The notes: a model not told the origin generated them from the sequence alone. Numbered from the stretch's first letter, positions 8,785 to 16,865 are shown. The stretch is 28,377 nt of DNA from Candidatus Accumulibacter proximus (GCA_016709675.1 JADJMH010000011.1:1-28377); one strand, 5' to 3'. Numbers and translations: made by a program.

Positions 8785-10865
8785 TGAGGGCACTGACGTT
8801 TGTAGCTCTTCTTCTCATGGCTTTCGTGGGCCAGGCGGTTGCCGGCGATTGTCGACTGGAAAGCTCGATCTGCGTTGATAGCACCCCAAGCAAGACAATA
8901 TCTGGTGTTGTCGTGACATTGGCCGACGTAGGCGGCTGTTGGGAGCTCCAGGATAACTACACCTGCATCAAACCCGATTCGATTGATTACTGTTCGGCAC
9001 TGACAGCGGCTGGCTGTGGACAAACCAGCTCGACCTGTAGCGATACCGCTTTCAATGGGACCTGCAATACGTACACGAAGACATTTAGGTGTGGCTCCAG
9101 CCAAGGAACCCCCACCAACACGGTCCGCTTGGATAACACCTACACGCTGGCGACGGATACCGCGAATACGAGCCAGTGCAGCAGCTATGCTCAAAATTCC
9201 CACTGTCGCCTGGCGGCGCATACCTGTGTCGATTCGACGCCATGCAAGGCCGATCCCAGCGGGGCGACGGTGTGTCTGGCCGGTGTGACGCCGCCAGCGG
9301 GTGGACTCAACTCTACGGCTACATGCTGGCGCTATCAGGATGACTATTCCTGCATTGCCGAGAATCACATCGACTATTGCGCGGCCATCAAAGCAACCGA
9401 AGGGTGTGCGCTGGTCAGTTCGACCTGCGACAGCACGGCATTCGACGGGTCATGCAACCAATATACCCGACGGTATCAATGCACCAACGTTACGGCCTCG
9501 ACGAGCACCCCGACGGTGGTTGAGCTGAATACGTCCTACACCATCACGTCGAACACACTGGATACCAGTCAGTGCTCCTCATTCGCGCAAAGCACCAATT
9601 GCGTCCACGCAGCGACGACCTGTACCGATAGCACGCCCTGCAAAACGATCAATGGGCTACAGGTCTGCTTGACTACCGTATCCCCTTTGCCGGCTGGGGC
9701 ACAAAGCTCGGGAGATTCCTGTTGGGTTCGTTCTGAGGATTACACCTGTGCTGGTACGACGCTGACCAACGATTGCCAGGAGTTGATTGATCGGGGGTGT
9801 ACGCAGGTCTCATCCCAATGTATTGACCAGTTGGCCTCCGGGGCTTGTGACATGAGCGAAAGGACCTATTCATGCCAGACATCCCCGGCATCCCAGACCC
9901 AGCGCACGGTTTGCGATCAGCGATCATTTTGCCAAGGTGCAACCGGATGCTTCGACACCAGTAATCCAGCCGATCAGGATTTCGGGAAAGCCATGGCGTC
10001 GATGGAGGCGGCACGCGAAGCAGGCGTCTACGGTGCCGATCAGCGACTGTTTAAGGGCGTGGGGGAACAGTGCCGTAAGAAGCTCTTCGGCCTGGTGAAT
10101 TGTTGCAAGAAGGGCGGGGGCGGTGCTGCCAGAAGCAACAATGTACTGATGTCGGCAACCATCCAGGGAGCCTTTGCCGGCGGGCAACTGGCGGTGAATG
10201 CCGGCAGCAAGTACATGTTCGACTTCATGTACCCCCAATACACGAGCTATATCGAGGCCGGCGCCCAAGCCATGATCTCCTCGGAGGTACTTTTTACTCC
10301 AACCAATTTCCAGCCATCCTTCAGCTTCTACGGACTGACGTTCTCGACCGGGACGGTGACCAGCGGTCTGCTGGGCGGACCAATCTACTCGCTCGGATCA
10401 CTAGGGAGCTTCAATTTCTACTTCGATCCATATTCCTTGGCAGCGGCCGTCGCCTTGCAACTCCTGTCCGAGTTGCTCTCTTGCGAACAATCGGAACAGT
10501 TGCTGGCAATGCACAGGGACGCCAATCTTTGCGTCCATGTGGGTTCATTCTGTTCGGCACGGATCCCGATTCTTCGGACTTGCATCGAGCAAACCGAGTC
10601 CTATTGCTGCTTCAACTCGCGTCTGGCCAGGATCATCAATGAACAGGGCAGGGGACAGATCGGGAAAGGCTGGGGGAGCGCTGAGAGCCCGGACTGTTCT
10701 GGATTCACAACATCCGAGTTCGAGCAGCTCGATTTTTCCCGGATCGATATGAGCGAGTTCGTCCAGGAAATTGCCTCCAGTGTGCGTGTTCCCAGCGCCT
10801 CATCCATGGGACAGAACGTCCAAAGCACTGTCCAGCAACGCGTCAACAGCTATTACAACCGATGA
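8784..10865 (+). CDS. traN: Mating-pair stabilisation protein TraN
   Basis: A 693-residue outer-membrane-type protein that stabilises donor-recipient contact. The signal peptide is MRALTFVALLLMAFVGQAVA-G. The N-terminal half contains three tandem Cys-rich repeats of about 120 residues, each opening with C...(T/S)C.DSTP(C/S)K, continuing '(D/E)(D/N)Y(T/S)C' and ending '(T/R)Y.C' or similar. The C-terminal half has the TraN signature: FGLVNCCKKGGGGA, then EQLLAMHRDANLCVHVGSFC and CIEQTESYCCFNSRLARIIN with EQGRGQIGKGWGSAESPDC. Length and motifs fit F-type TraN. It overlaps neighbours at both ends by 1-4 bases. Confidence 0.9.
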   Translation: MRALTFVALLLMAFVGQAVAGDCRLESSICVDSTPSKTISGVVVTLADVGGCWELQDNYTCIKPDSIDYCSALTAAGCGQTSSTCSDTAFNGTCNTYTKTFRCGSSQGTPTNTVRLDNTYTLATDTANTSQCSSYAQNSHCRLAAHTCVDSTPCKADPSGATVCLAGVTPPAGGLNSTATCWRYQDDYSCIAENHIDYCAAIKATEGCALVSSTCDSTAFDGSCNQYTRRYQCTNVTASTSTPTVVELNTSYTITSNTLDTSQCSSFAQSTNCVHAATTCTDSTPCKTINGLQVCLTTVSPLPAGAQSSGDSCWVRSEDYTCAGTTLTNDCQELIDRGCTQVSSQCIDQLASGACDMSERTYSCQTSPASQTQRTVCDQRSFCQGATGCFDTSNPADQDFGKAMASMEAAREAGVYGADQRLFKGVGEQCRKKLFGLVNCCKKGGGGAARSNNVLMSATIQGAFAGGQLAVNAGSKYMFDFMYPQYTSYIEAGAQAMISSEVLFTPTNFQPSFSFYGLTFSTGTVTSGLLGGPIYSLGSLGSFNFYFDPYSLAAAVALQLLSELLSCEQSEQLLAMHRDANLCVHVGSFCSARIPILRTCIEQTESYCCFNSRLARIINEQGRGQIGKGWGSAESPDCSGFTTSEFEQLDFSRIDMSEFVQEIASSVRVPSASSMGQNVQSTVQQRVNSYYNR

Positions 10866-11278
10866 ATCGACCTCTGAACATACTTACGATGGCGCTCTGT
10901 TTTTTTGCTTTGCTGGGAAGCAAGGATATCCTTGCTGCCGATCTTAAGCAGCATTTGATTGCTGCAATCGATGCGCCCAATGGTCGGTCCGGCGGGGATC
11001 TGAGCGGGCCAATGGCTGATTTTTTCAAGGCACAGACTCGTTCCTCCAACCCCGTGAAGGTTCAAGTCAGAACGTTGTCGAAATTTGCTGAAGTGGGTTG
11101 TGCTCGCTTGGAGGCGACCTTGATGCAAGATGCGGTACCAACTCAGGAAGGGAAGCTGATTCCGTTTGCCGTCCGCTACGAACTCAATCTGTGCCGTAAC
11201 GGGCAGCCGCCGACCGAAGGGATCGACCTCGACGCGGCATCACGAGCACTTTCGCGTGAGGCGCCACGTCAAAGATGA
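10862..11278 (+). CDS. Small secreted protein, last gene of the conjugation operon
   Basis: A 138-residue protein starting inside the traN stop (ATGA overlap), so it is translationally coupled. The first 25 residues form a signal peptide (ILTMALCFFALLGSKDILA-A). The mature part is about 113 residues with the motif 'VKVQVRTLSKFAEVGCARLE' and 'RYELNLCRNGQPP', including two cysteines that could form a disulfide. I do not recognise a family. Operon position suggests a periplasmic accessory of the pilus or mating apparatus. Confidence 0.75.
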   Translation: MNRPLNILTMALCFFALLGSKDILAADLKQHLIAAIDAPNGRSGGDLSGPMADFFKAQTRSSNPVKVQVRTLSKFAEVGCARLEATLMQDAVPTQEGKLIPFAVRYELNLCRNGQPPTEGIDLDAASRALSREAPRQR

Positions 11279-11318
11279 GAAAATGCAACTTTCATTTCAA
11301 CCAACAGGGAGTAACACG

Positions 11319-11609
11319 ATGAACAAATCCGAGCTGATCGAAGCGCTGGCCACCAAAGCTGATCTGTCCAAGGCGGCCGCTGGTCGTGCCGTGGATGTTC
11401 TGGTCGAAGAAATTGTGACCGCTGTCGCCAAGGGGGATTCGGTGACTCTGGTGGGCTTTGGTACATTCAAGTCGGCGGCGCGCGCCGCTCGTGAAGGTAA
11501 GAACCCGAAAACCGGCGAGAAAATCAATATCGCTGCAACGACGGTGCCGAAGTTCTCCGCGGGCGCCACCTTCAAACAGAAAGTCGCTGGCCAAGCCAAA
11601 AAGAAGTAA
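11319..11609 (+). CDS. HU-family nucleoid protein
   Basis: A 96-residue protein, close to typical HU/IHF size. MNKSELIEALATKADLSKAA is the family N-terminus. GFGTFKSAARAAREGKNPKTGEK matches the HU DNA-binding arm, with 'GRNPxTG'-like RNPKTG replaced by KNPKTG. An AGGGAG ribosome site lies just upstream of the ATG. The family bends DNA non-specifically and often helps recombination, replication and transfer. An element-borne copy next to the conjugation operon probably supports integration, oriT processing or silencing; which of these is inference. It lies 40 bases after the conjugation operon, possibly on the same transcript. Confidence 0.95.
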   Translation: MNKSELIEALATKADLSKAAAGRAVDVLVEEIVTAVAKGDSVTLVGFGTFKSAARAAREGKNPKTGEKINIAATTVPKFSAGATFKQKVAGQAKKK

Positions 11610-11654
11610 GCCGTCAGGGTTGTGCCGTCACCAGACAAGGCCCGGCAGCAACAA

Positions 11655-11718
11655 TCAACGATCGTTTAGTTTTCCTTGCATTGATGGTCAATACAAGGCA
11701 AAATTCAACGATCGTTTA
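11655..11718 (+). promoter_or_regulatory. Two identical operator-like palindromes upstream of hipBA
   Basis: The 14 bases TCAACGATCGTTTA occur at 11655-11668 and again at 11705-11718. Each contains the perfect 10-base palindrome AACGATCGTT. The spacing is 50 bases (about five helical turns). They end 17 bases before the hipB ATG, overlapping the region where its promoter must lie. HipB proteins repress their own operon through paired palindromes, so these are good candidates for HipB operators. Confidence 0.7.
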
Positions 11719-11735
11719 TCTTTATCGGAGGTGCT

Positions 11736-11972
11736 ATGGCAAACAGGGAAGTTGGTATCTCCTCTGTCGTCGAGCTTGGGGAGATTCTTCGGGCTGTCCG
11801 CAAGGAATCTGGACTGACTCAACGCGATGCCGCTGCGCTATGCAACGTCAGTTTGCCATTTCTTAACGGTCTGGAGCAAGGGAAACCGACAGCCCAGATC
11901 GGAAAAGTACTGTCCGTCTGCAGCCGGTTCGGTATTGATGTCAGGTTGAGATTGCCGGGTGAAACGGCATGA
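11736..11972 (+). CDS. hipB: HipB-like antitoxin (XRE-family regulator)
   Basis: A 78-residue Cro/C1-type helix-turn-helix protein: 'LGEILRAVRKESGLTQRDAA', then 'ALCNVSLPFLNGLEQGKPTA' as the HTH, then 'KVLSVCSRFGIDVRLRLPGE', the typical HipB C-terminus. It neutralises HipA and represses the operon. GGAGG at 11727-11731 serves the ATG. The stop overlaps the hipA ATG (ATGA), as is usual for this pair. The two palindromes just upstream are the likely binding sites. Confidence 0.9.
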   Translation: MANREVGISSVVELGEILRAVRKESGLTQRDAAALCNVSLPFLNGLEQGKPTAQIGKVLSVCSRFGIDVRLRLPGETA

Positions 11973-13327
11973 ACGCTTTGATTGTCTCGGCCAACGGTAT
12001 CCCGGTCGGAACCATTGAAATCGAAAATGGGCGGTGGAAGTTCAGCTACGCGGCCGAGTGGAAGGATTATGCGTTATCGCCCAATTTTCCGATTGCCACC
12101 CGAAAATTTGAAGACACTACAGACGCCAAGCCGGTTGAATGGTTCTTCGAGAACCTGTTGCCCGAAGGCCGACTGCGAGACCTGATCGCCTTCCGGGACA
12201 GAATCGATCCCCGAGATACGTGGGCGCTTCTGATTCGACACGGACAGGACACCGCGGGAGCTCTTTCGCTGATCCCCGAAGGGTTTGATGTGGCGACAGG
12301 GGAAACTCTGGTTCCACTCGCGAGAGAGACGCTACAGGAAAAGATTGAGGCATCCAGGGCGCGCAATCTCCCTCTGATGGCATCATGGGATGAAATCCGC
12401 ATGTCTCTGGCAGGTGCCCAGGAAAAACTGGGGCTGCGTATTGACGCCAATGGCGCAATGTTCCTGCCCGAAGGGTCGGCGCCATCGACCCATATCGTCA
12501 AACCAGAGAATGCCAGCGCGGATTTTCCTCACTGTCCGGCCAACGAATTTTTCTGCATGCGCCTTGCCCATGAGCTGAAGGTTCCGGTGCCTGCGGTTGG
12601 TTTGCTGCATCTCCCCGAGCCACTATATGTCATCGAACGATTTGACCGGGTGCCATTGGAACAGAGCGCGGAGAAGGTTGCTGGGACGACGTTCGGGCGG
12701 CTCCATCAGATAGACCTATGCCAGGCGCTGGGTGTGGCGCCTTCAAAGAAATACGAGAGCGAGGGTGGACTGGGTTTGCATCACTTGTTTGGGGTTCTTC
12801 GAGGCACGTTCATCGATCGCCCGATCGTGGCTGCCAATGCAGTTGTCCAGTGGGTTGCCTTTAACTATCTGATCGGCAACCTAGACGCGCACGCCAAGAA
12901 CATTGCTTTCCTGATGCGGGGGCAGAAAGCCGCAGTGGCGCCGTTTTACGACATGCTCTGCGTGGAGGCCTACCTGCCAAGGCAGACCATGTCCATGGCT
13001 ATCGCCGGTGAGAACAAGCCCGGCTGGGTGGAGGGGCAGCACTGGGATGCGATGGCCTATGAGGCCGGCGTGGCGCCAAGGCTGGTTCGTGGCATCTTGT
13101 CGCGGATGAGTGCGGACTTGCCGGAAGCCATCTCCAGAATCATCGGAGACGAACGGCTGTTGCCGGTCGAGCGAGATTTTCTGAGAGAGAAAGTGCTGCC
13201 CGTCATTGAAGAGCGACGAGGGTTCGTCGCGGATGCAATCAAGTCTCGACAATCGACGATTGGAGAACTGCTGACCAGGAAGGAATTCGATCCGTCAGTA
13301 GCGGAACGTCTGGCCAAGCTTTCCTGA
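11969..13327 (+). CDS. hipA: HipA-family serine/threonine kinase toxin
   Basis: A 452-residue, apparently full-length HipA. The N-terminal couple domain is present (GTIEIENGRWKFSYAAEW, WFFENLLPEGRLRD). The Ser-rich activation loop region is SLAGAQEKLGLR. Catalytic motifs are GNLDAHAKNIAFLM (catalytic Asp and Asn) and APFYDMLCVEAY (metal-binding Asp). HipA proteins phosphorylate targets such as glutamyl-tRNA synthetase and cause growth arrest or persistence. No motif is missing, so it is probably active. Coupled to hipB. On a mobile element the pair probably acts as an addiction or phage-defence module; that is inference. Confidence 0.92.
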   Translation: MNALIVSANGIPVGTIEIENGRWKFSYAAEWKDYALSPNFPIATRKFEDTTDAKPVEWFFENLLPEGRLRDLIAFRDRIDPRDTWALLIRHGQDTAGALSLIPEGFDVATGETLVPLARETLQEKIEASRARNLPLMASWDEIRMSLAGAQEKLGLRIDANGAMFLPEGSAPSTHIVKPENASADFPHCPANEFFCMRLAHELKVPVPAVGLLHLPEPLYVIERFDRVPLEQSAEKVAGTTFGRLHQIDLCQALGVAPSKKYESEGGLGLHHLFGVLRGTFIDRPIVAANAVVQWVAFNYLIGNLDAHAKNIAFLMRGQKAAVAPFYDMLCVEAYLPRQTMSMAIAGENKPGWVEGQHWDAMAYEAGVAPRLVRGILSRMSADLPEAISRIIGDERLLPVERDFLREKVLPVIEERRGFVADAIKSRQSTIGELLTRKEFDPSVAERLAKLS

Positions 13328-13343
13328 TTTTTCTCGGGAGGTA

Positions 13344-13547
13344 TCAGGCGGCGGTCGCAACGGATTGCGAATGGACAGGTGCCTTCAGATGGCGCCTATT
13401 CCATGCAGTAACAGATAAAGCCTCTGTTCGACCGATAGGCCCGGTCGCATGACAGTCCATGCACTCAACCATCCATCCGTTGATATCTACTTCGCTGGAT
13501 TCCACATGCTGACTTCCGCAAAATGGGCACGATTCGAGAATGACCAT
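13344..13547 (-). CDS. Lar-family restriction alleviation protein
   Basis: A 67-residue small zinc protein: CPFCGS at residues 7-12, then VECMDCHATGPIGRTEALSV and TAWNRRHLK. The CPxCG...CxxC and terminal WNRR pattern is that of Lar (RalR/Rac-type) proteins, which lower type I restriction of incoming DNA. The ATG at 13547 has a strong ribosome site (GGAGGAG). It converges on hipA. In a conjugative element it would help establishment in a new host. The named function follows from family similarity only; many Lar homologues are untested. Confidence 0.8.
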   Translation of the reverse strand: MVILESCPFCGSQHVESSEVDINGWMVECMDCHATGPIGRTEALSVTAWNRRHLKAPVHSQSVATAA

Positions 13548-13635
13548 GGCTCCTCCTGTTGTTTGTCATTAGTATATTGGAATGTTGCAGATATCCAGCG
13601 GCCGTAGGTGAATTAGAACGCATAGGGACGTACAG

Positions 13636-13947
13636 TCAGGTATGGTTGGTTTGAATCTCCAGCTTTTCCGTACGTCCATTCGTCCGCGTCACTCTCTTGG
13701 CGAGTGGGTTCTTTTCCATCATTCGCTGCCGAAGGCGATCAAGGTAGGATGCCAAGTCGGTGATATGAACATAGCGACGCCGGTCCCGAAGAACAGTCGG
13801 AATTGGAAAGACGCCCTTGCTTATCTGATTGTGGGCTGTCCTGAGATTGATGCCGATTTCCAGCGCTGCGGCAGATAGTGGGAGCAGCAATCCGCCGTGG
13901 CGGCGAGTGAGAAGGGAGAGGCTATCTTCATGGGGTGCGGTATGCAT
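13636..13947 (-). CDS. Helix-turn-helix DNA-binding protein (PrtN/excisionase-like)
   Basis: About 103 residues. The centre reads LPLSAAALEIGINLRTAHNQ followed by ISKGVFPIPTVLRDRRRYVH and ITDLASYLDRLRQR. This is a MerR/AlpA-like winged helix: helix, turn, recognition helix, a wing with basic residues, then 'DLASYLD'. I chose the second Met (13947) because AAGGAA lies properly in front of it; an ATG at 13968 would add 7 residues. Probably a small regulator of element genes, but its target is unknown. It is followed by the Lar gene on the same strand. Confidence 0.65.
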   Translation of the reverse strand: MHTAPHEDSLSLLTRRHGGLLLPLSAAALEIGINLRTAHNQISKGVFPIPTVLRDRRRYVHITDLASYLDRLRQRMMEKNPLAKRVTRTNGRTEKLEIQTNHT

Positions 13948-14120
13948 TCGATGTTCCTTCGGAGTCATGAATTCATCGTAGCGTCACCACGAAATGGGAT
14001 GCGGTTGAAATACATCCTCCAAGTTCGTATTTCGAACGGAACGAAGTGGGGGAATCGGTAGCAGGGTCGTTGGGCCACATTCAACCGCGGCTCCGAAGGG
14101 GTAGCAATCAGCACGCTCAA

Positions 14121-14139
14121 GCTCGCGTAGTGAGCTTTG
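14121..14139 (+). promoter_or_regulatory. Dyad motif upstream of the exonuclease gene
   Basis: GCTCGCGTAGTGAGCTTTG, an interrupted inverted repeat (GCTCRC, 3 bases, GTGAGC). A 17-of-19 match stands at 16866-16884 in front of the lipoprotein gene. In both cases a weak -10-like hexamer (CATAGT here, TATGCT there) begins exactly 26 bases from the motif start. It looks like the operator of one shared regulator. The rest of the 13969-14242 gap shows nothing else I can support. Confidence 0.4.
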
Positions 14140-14242
14140 GGTCTGTCATAGTGACGAAAATGGAATCAACCTGACGGTCAATCGAACACCAGACTCACCC
14201 CGGAAAAAGGGGGGGTGAATTAACGAAAAGGAAGCGGAAAAT

Positions 14243-15178
14243 ATGGAAGGTTCAGAAATCGAGCTGCTGGCAAGGCAAGTTGAAGCACATCCCGACTATC
14301 GGGTGTTACGCCGGTTGTCGCCGCGGCAGGTGTTTGGCGAGAATTCAAGTGGGGCGGCATCGAGAGCGATCATTCTCGACACGGAAACGACGGGTACAGA
14401 TCCGTCTGCGCACGAAATTATCGAACTGGGCATGGTTGCGTTCGACTTTGATCCGTCGACAGGTCAGGCGATTCGCGTGGTCGACGTCTACGATGCTTTG
14501 GAGCAGCCATCTGTACCCATTCCTCCTGACACGACAAGGATCCATGGCATCACTGACGAGATGGTCGCCGGTAAGCGAATCGATGACCAGAAGGTGGAGG
14601 AAATGCTTTTTGGGGCGTCCCTTGTTATCGCGCATAACGCACAGTTTGATCGTCAGTTCTTGGAGAAACGGTTTCCCATATTCCAGTCGGTGCCCTGGGG
14701 GTGCTCACTGAAGGATGTTCCTTGGGCGGAAGAAGGTTATGGTTCAGCCAAGCTGGACTACATACTCAACTGCATGGGATTTTTCCACGAAGCCCATCGC
14801 GCCGAGGCCGACTGCCTGGCTTTGTTGGAAGTTCTTCAGTTTCCCCTGCCAGTCAGTGGCATCACAGGCTTAATGCACCTGCTTTCTGGGCAGCAAAATC
14901 CCAGTTATCGGGTGTGGGCCAGGAACAGTCCATTCGATAACAAGGATCGTCTCAAAGCGCTGGGCTATCGATGGGAAGCCAACGAGAAATGTTGGTTCCT
15001 GGAGACGACTGAAAGCACACTACAAAGCGATCTGGCGGCTCTTAAGCAGGATGGTTACAACGGGAGTAATCGTTCACTCCCCCTTAAGAAAAGCTGCCAG
15101 GCCAATGATTTGTATGACAGAATCCGACTCTTGAGGACGACGAGACAGAGCCGGCAGGATGCGCCTGAGCAAGCATGA
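14243..15178 (+). CDS. DnaQ-like DEDDh exonuclease, 3' end replaced by an IS66 element
   Basis: A 3'-5' exonuclease-type protein. Exo I is AIILDTETTGTDPSAHEIIE (Asp-Glu pair), Exo II is VIAHNAQFDRQFLEKRFP, and Exo III is 'EAHRAEADCLALLEVL' with the H...D pair. All DEDDh residues are therefore present. After residue 225, ALGYRWEANEKCWFLE is a small domain often attached to such nucleases. The IS insertion at 15066 replaces the natural end; the last 37 residues (from SNRSLP) come from the IS. Removing the IS and one target copy gives an open frame 14243-15065 joined to 16765-16850, 302 residues, ending KTTRVI. The nuclease domain is untouched, so activity may survive. Confidence 0.85.
   Translation: MEGSEIELLARQVEAHPDYRVLRRLSPRQVFGENSSGAASRAIILDTETTGTDPSAHEIIELGMVAFDFDPSTGQAIRVVDVYDALEQPSVPIPPDTTRIHGITDEMVAGKRIDDQKVEEMLFGASLVIAHNAQFDRQFLEKRFPIFQSVPWGCSLKDVPWAEEGYGSAKLDYILNCMGFFHEAHRAEADCLALLEVLQFPLPVSGITGLMHLLSGQQNPSYRVWARNSPFDNKDRLKALGYRWEANEKCWFLETTESTLQSDLAALKQDGYNGSNRSLPLKKSCQANDLYDRIRLLRTTRQSRQDAPEQA
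15058..15065 (+). repeat. IS66 target-site duplication, left copy
   Basis: CAACGGGA directly precedes the left inverted repeat, and the identical 8 bases follow the right one at 16757. Eight bases is the normal duplication length for IS66. Confidence 0.9.
15066..15084 (+). repeat. IS66 left terminal inverted repeat
   Basis: GTAATCGTTCACTCCCCCT, a perfect complement of 16738-16756. Confidence 0.9.
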
Positions 15179-16739
15179 CCTTTTCCAAATGGACGACGAG
15201 TGGCTCAAGAAGCTACCGGCGGAACTATTGCTGGAGGTGTCGAAGCGTCTGCTGCATGACGTCAAGGAGTTACAGGACCGGCTGAATCGGAACCCGACCA
15301 ACAGTTCATGTCCGCCGACTAGCCAAGCGCCGTGGGAGAAGGCGGGCGATGCGGCGAAGGACAAGGAGACGCCAGCCGAGAGCGGCACGGCAGACGCTAC
15401 CGCGACCGACACGGTGGGAGATTTGCCGAAAGAGACGGCAGGAACCAGCCCGGCTGTTGCCAACGGCCCCTCGCCCGGGAAAGGTTCGGGGAAGTCGCCC
15501 GGCAGGCAACCCGGCAGTCCGGGCCATGGGCGCACGCAGAAACTGGCGGTGACCGCCACGTGTGAGCACCGCCCTGAAAGCTGCACGGCTTGTGGGCTGG
15601 CGGCGGACGCCGGGTCGCAGGCTTACACGGCTTGGGACGAAATCGACATCGCGCCGCAGGTCGAGGGCCTGATCGGGCTGACGTTCAGTGTCACGCGTCA
15701 CCGTTTGCTTGAAGTGCGCTGCGCCTGCGGCCATGTCAGTCGTGCACTGCCGTGGCGGGCGCCAGCGGACGACCAGTGGGAGACGACTGAACTGGGCGAG
15801 TGGCGCTTGGTGGGTCCTCGCTTGGCCGGAGTCATCGTTCTGCTCGCGCTGCGCATGCGCCTGTCCCGGGCGAGCATCCGCGAACTGCTGAGGGAAGTGT
15901 TCGATCTGACGCTGAGCGCCGGCGTGATCGACGAGACGATCCGCGAAGCCGGGCGTGCCAGTTTGCCGCTGGAGGATGCCTTGGTAGCCGACCTCGTGCA
16001 GACAACACAATTGCATGTGGATGAAACGTCGTGGCCAGAATCCGGTGTACTGCTGTGGCTGTGGGCTCTGGTCACCCCCCACACCGTACTCTTCCTCATT
16101 GGCCCGCGCAGCCGGGAAATGCTGGAGAACGCCCTGCAAGACGGCTATCACGGCATTCTGATCAGTGACGGTTACGTGGTCTATCGCGCCTGGGAAAACC
16201 GCCTGCGCTGCTGGCCGCACCTGATGCGCAAGTTGCGGGGGCTGGCCGAATCGAGCGATCACCGAGTATCTGGGGTCGGGCAGGAGATGCAAGGGATCAT
16301 GAAAACGCTGATGGCCGCCATCTACGCGGCGCGGACCGATCCGCCGCCAGAAGCACTGCCCTTACGCCACGCAGCCGACGTTGACCGGCTGCAGCACCTG
16401 TGCGAAACGCATCGGACGGATCGCCACGAGGTACTGGGCGGCGTCGTGCGCGAGTTCCTCTACGACTGGACCGTGATCTTCCGTCCGCTTGCCGAGCCTC
16501 ACCTCCCGCTCTCCAACAACGCCGCCGAACAGGCGCTACGGCACTGGGTGATTTCGCGCCACATCAGTCACGGCACGCGCTCTGAACAGGGCTCCCGCGC
16601 CTTTGCTCTGCTCGCCAGCCTTATCGAAACCTGTCGCCGTCGCGCCGCTTCTGCCTGGCAGTACCTCGCCACCGTCATCGCCGCCGCTCGCAAGGGTTTG
16701 CCGCTTCCCGCCATCCCTGTCATCCCGGCAACAGCGTAG
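15159..16739 (+). CDS. IS66 family transposase (TnpC type)
   Basis: A 526-residue DDE transposase. It opens with the IS66 leucine-zipper/N-terminal part (LLEVSKRLLHDVKELQDRLN, then RNPTNSSCPPTSQ). A zinc-binding stretch follows (CEHRPESCTACGL and VRCACGH). The catalytic residues are D in QLHVDETSWPESG, D in ILISDGYVVYRAW and E in LPLSNNAAEQALRHW, followed by the family C-terminus GSRAFALLASLIETCRRR. The length is normal. The ATG at 15159 lies inside the 3' end of the interrupted exonuclease frame, so translation may be coupled to it. The stop at 16737-16739 runs into the right repeat. Confidence 0.95.
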   Translation: MRLSKHDLFQMDDEWLKKLPAELLLEVSKRLLHDVKELQDRLNRNPTNSSCPPTSQAPWEKAGDAAKDKETPAESGTADATATDTVGDLPKETAGTSPAVANGPSPGKGSGKSPGRQPGSPGHGRTQKLAVTATCEHRPESCTACGLAADAGSQAYTAWDEIDIAPQVEGLIGLTFSVTRHRLLEVRCACGHVSRALPWRAPADDQWETTELGEWRLVGPRLAGVIVLLALRMRLSRASIRELLREVFDLTLSAGVIDETIREAGRASLPLEDALVADLVQTTQLHVDETSWPESGVLLWLWALVTPHTVLFLIGPRSREMLENALQDGYHGILISDGYVVYRAWENRLRCWPHLMRKLRGLAESSDHRVSGVGQEMQGIMKTLMAAIYAARTDPPPEALPLRHAADVDRLQHLCETHRTDRHEVLGGVVREFLYDWTVIFRPLAEPHLPLSNNAAEQALRHWVISRHISHGTRSEQGSRAFALLASLIETCRRRAASAWQYLATVIAAARKGLPLPAIPVIPATA

Positions 16740-16756
16740 GGGGAGTGAACGATTAC
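16738..16756 (+). repeat. IS66 right terminal inverted repeat
   Basis: Complement of the left end over 19 bases, overlapping the transposase stop codon. Confidence 0.9.
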
Positions 16757-16764
16757 CAACGGGA
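16757..16764 (+). repeat. IS66 target-site duplication, right copy
   Basis: CAACGGGA, identical to 15058-15065. Confidence 0.9.
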
Positions 16765-16850
16765 AGCCGGCGAAGATTAATATCGAGAAGCTGGATTCCC
16801 GAGTTCGGTTCTCTAGTCGAGGAGGGGAAAAAACAACTCGCGTGATTTAG
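16765..16850 (+). pseudogene. Detached 3' end of the exonuclease gene
   Basis: Joined after 15065 it continues the exonuclease frame as GKPAKINIEKLDSRVRFSSR and ends KTTRVI at the TAG 16848-16850. The join gives exactly 303 codons including stop. It has no start of its own and is separated from its gene by the IS66 element. Confidence 0.8.
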
Positions 16851-16865
16851 CGTCTATCTGGTGAG

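Larger units (their letters stand above)
15066..16756 (+). mobile_element. Complete IS66-family insertion sequence (1691 bp)
   Basis: The ends are exact 19-base inverted repeats: GTAATCGTTCACTCCCCCT at 15066-15084 and its complement at 16738-16756. They are flanked by the 8-base direct repeat CAACGGGA. Only the TnpC-type transposase is present; the TnpA and TnpB accessory genes found in many IS66 elements are missing, so it belongs to the single-gene (ISBst12-like) subgroup. It sits inside the exonuclease gene in the same orientation. Perfect ends and an intact target duplication suggest a recent insertion. Confidence 0.93.

Noticed and set aside
15306..16292. A 328-residue minus-strand ORF inside the IS66 transposase
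   Set aside because: The opposite strand encodes a complete DDE transposase with all motifs. The ORF is a mirror of it.
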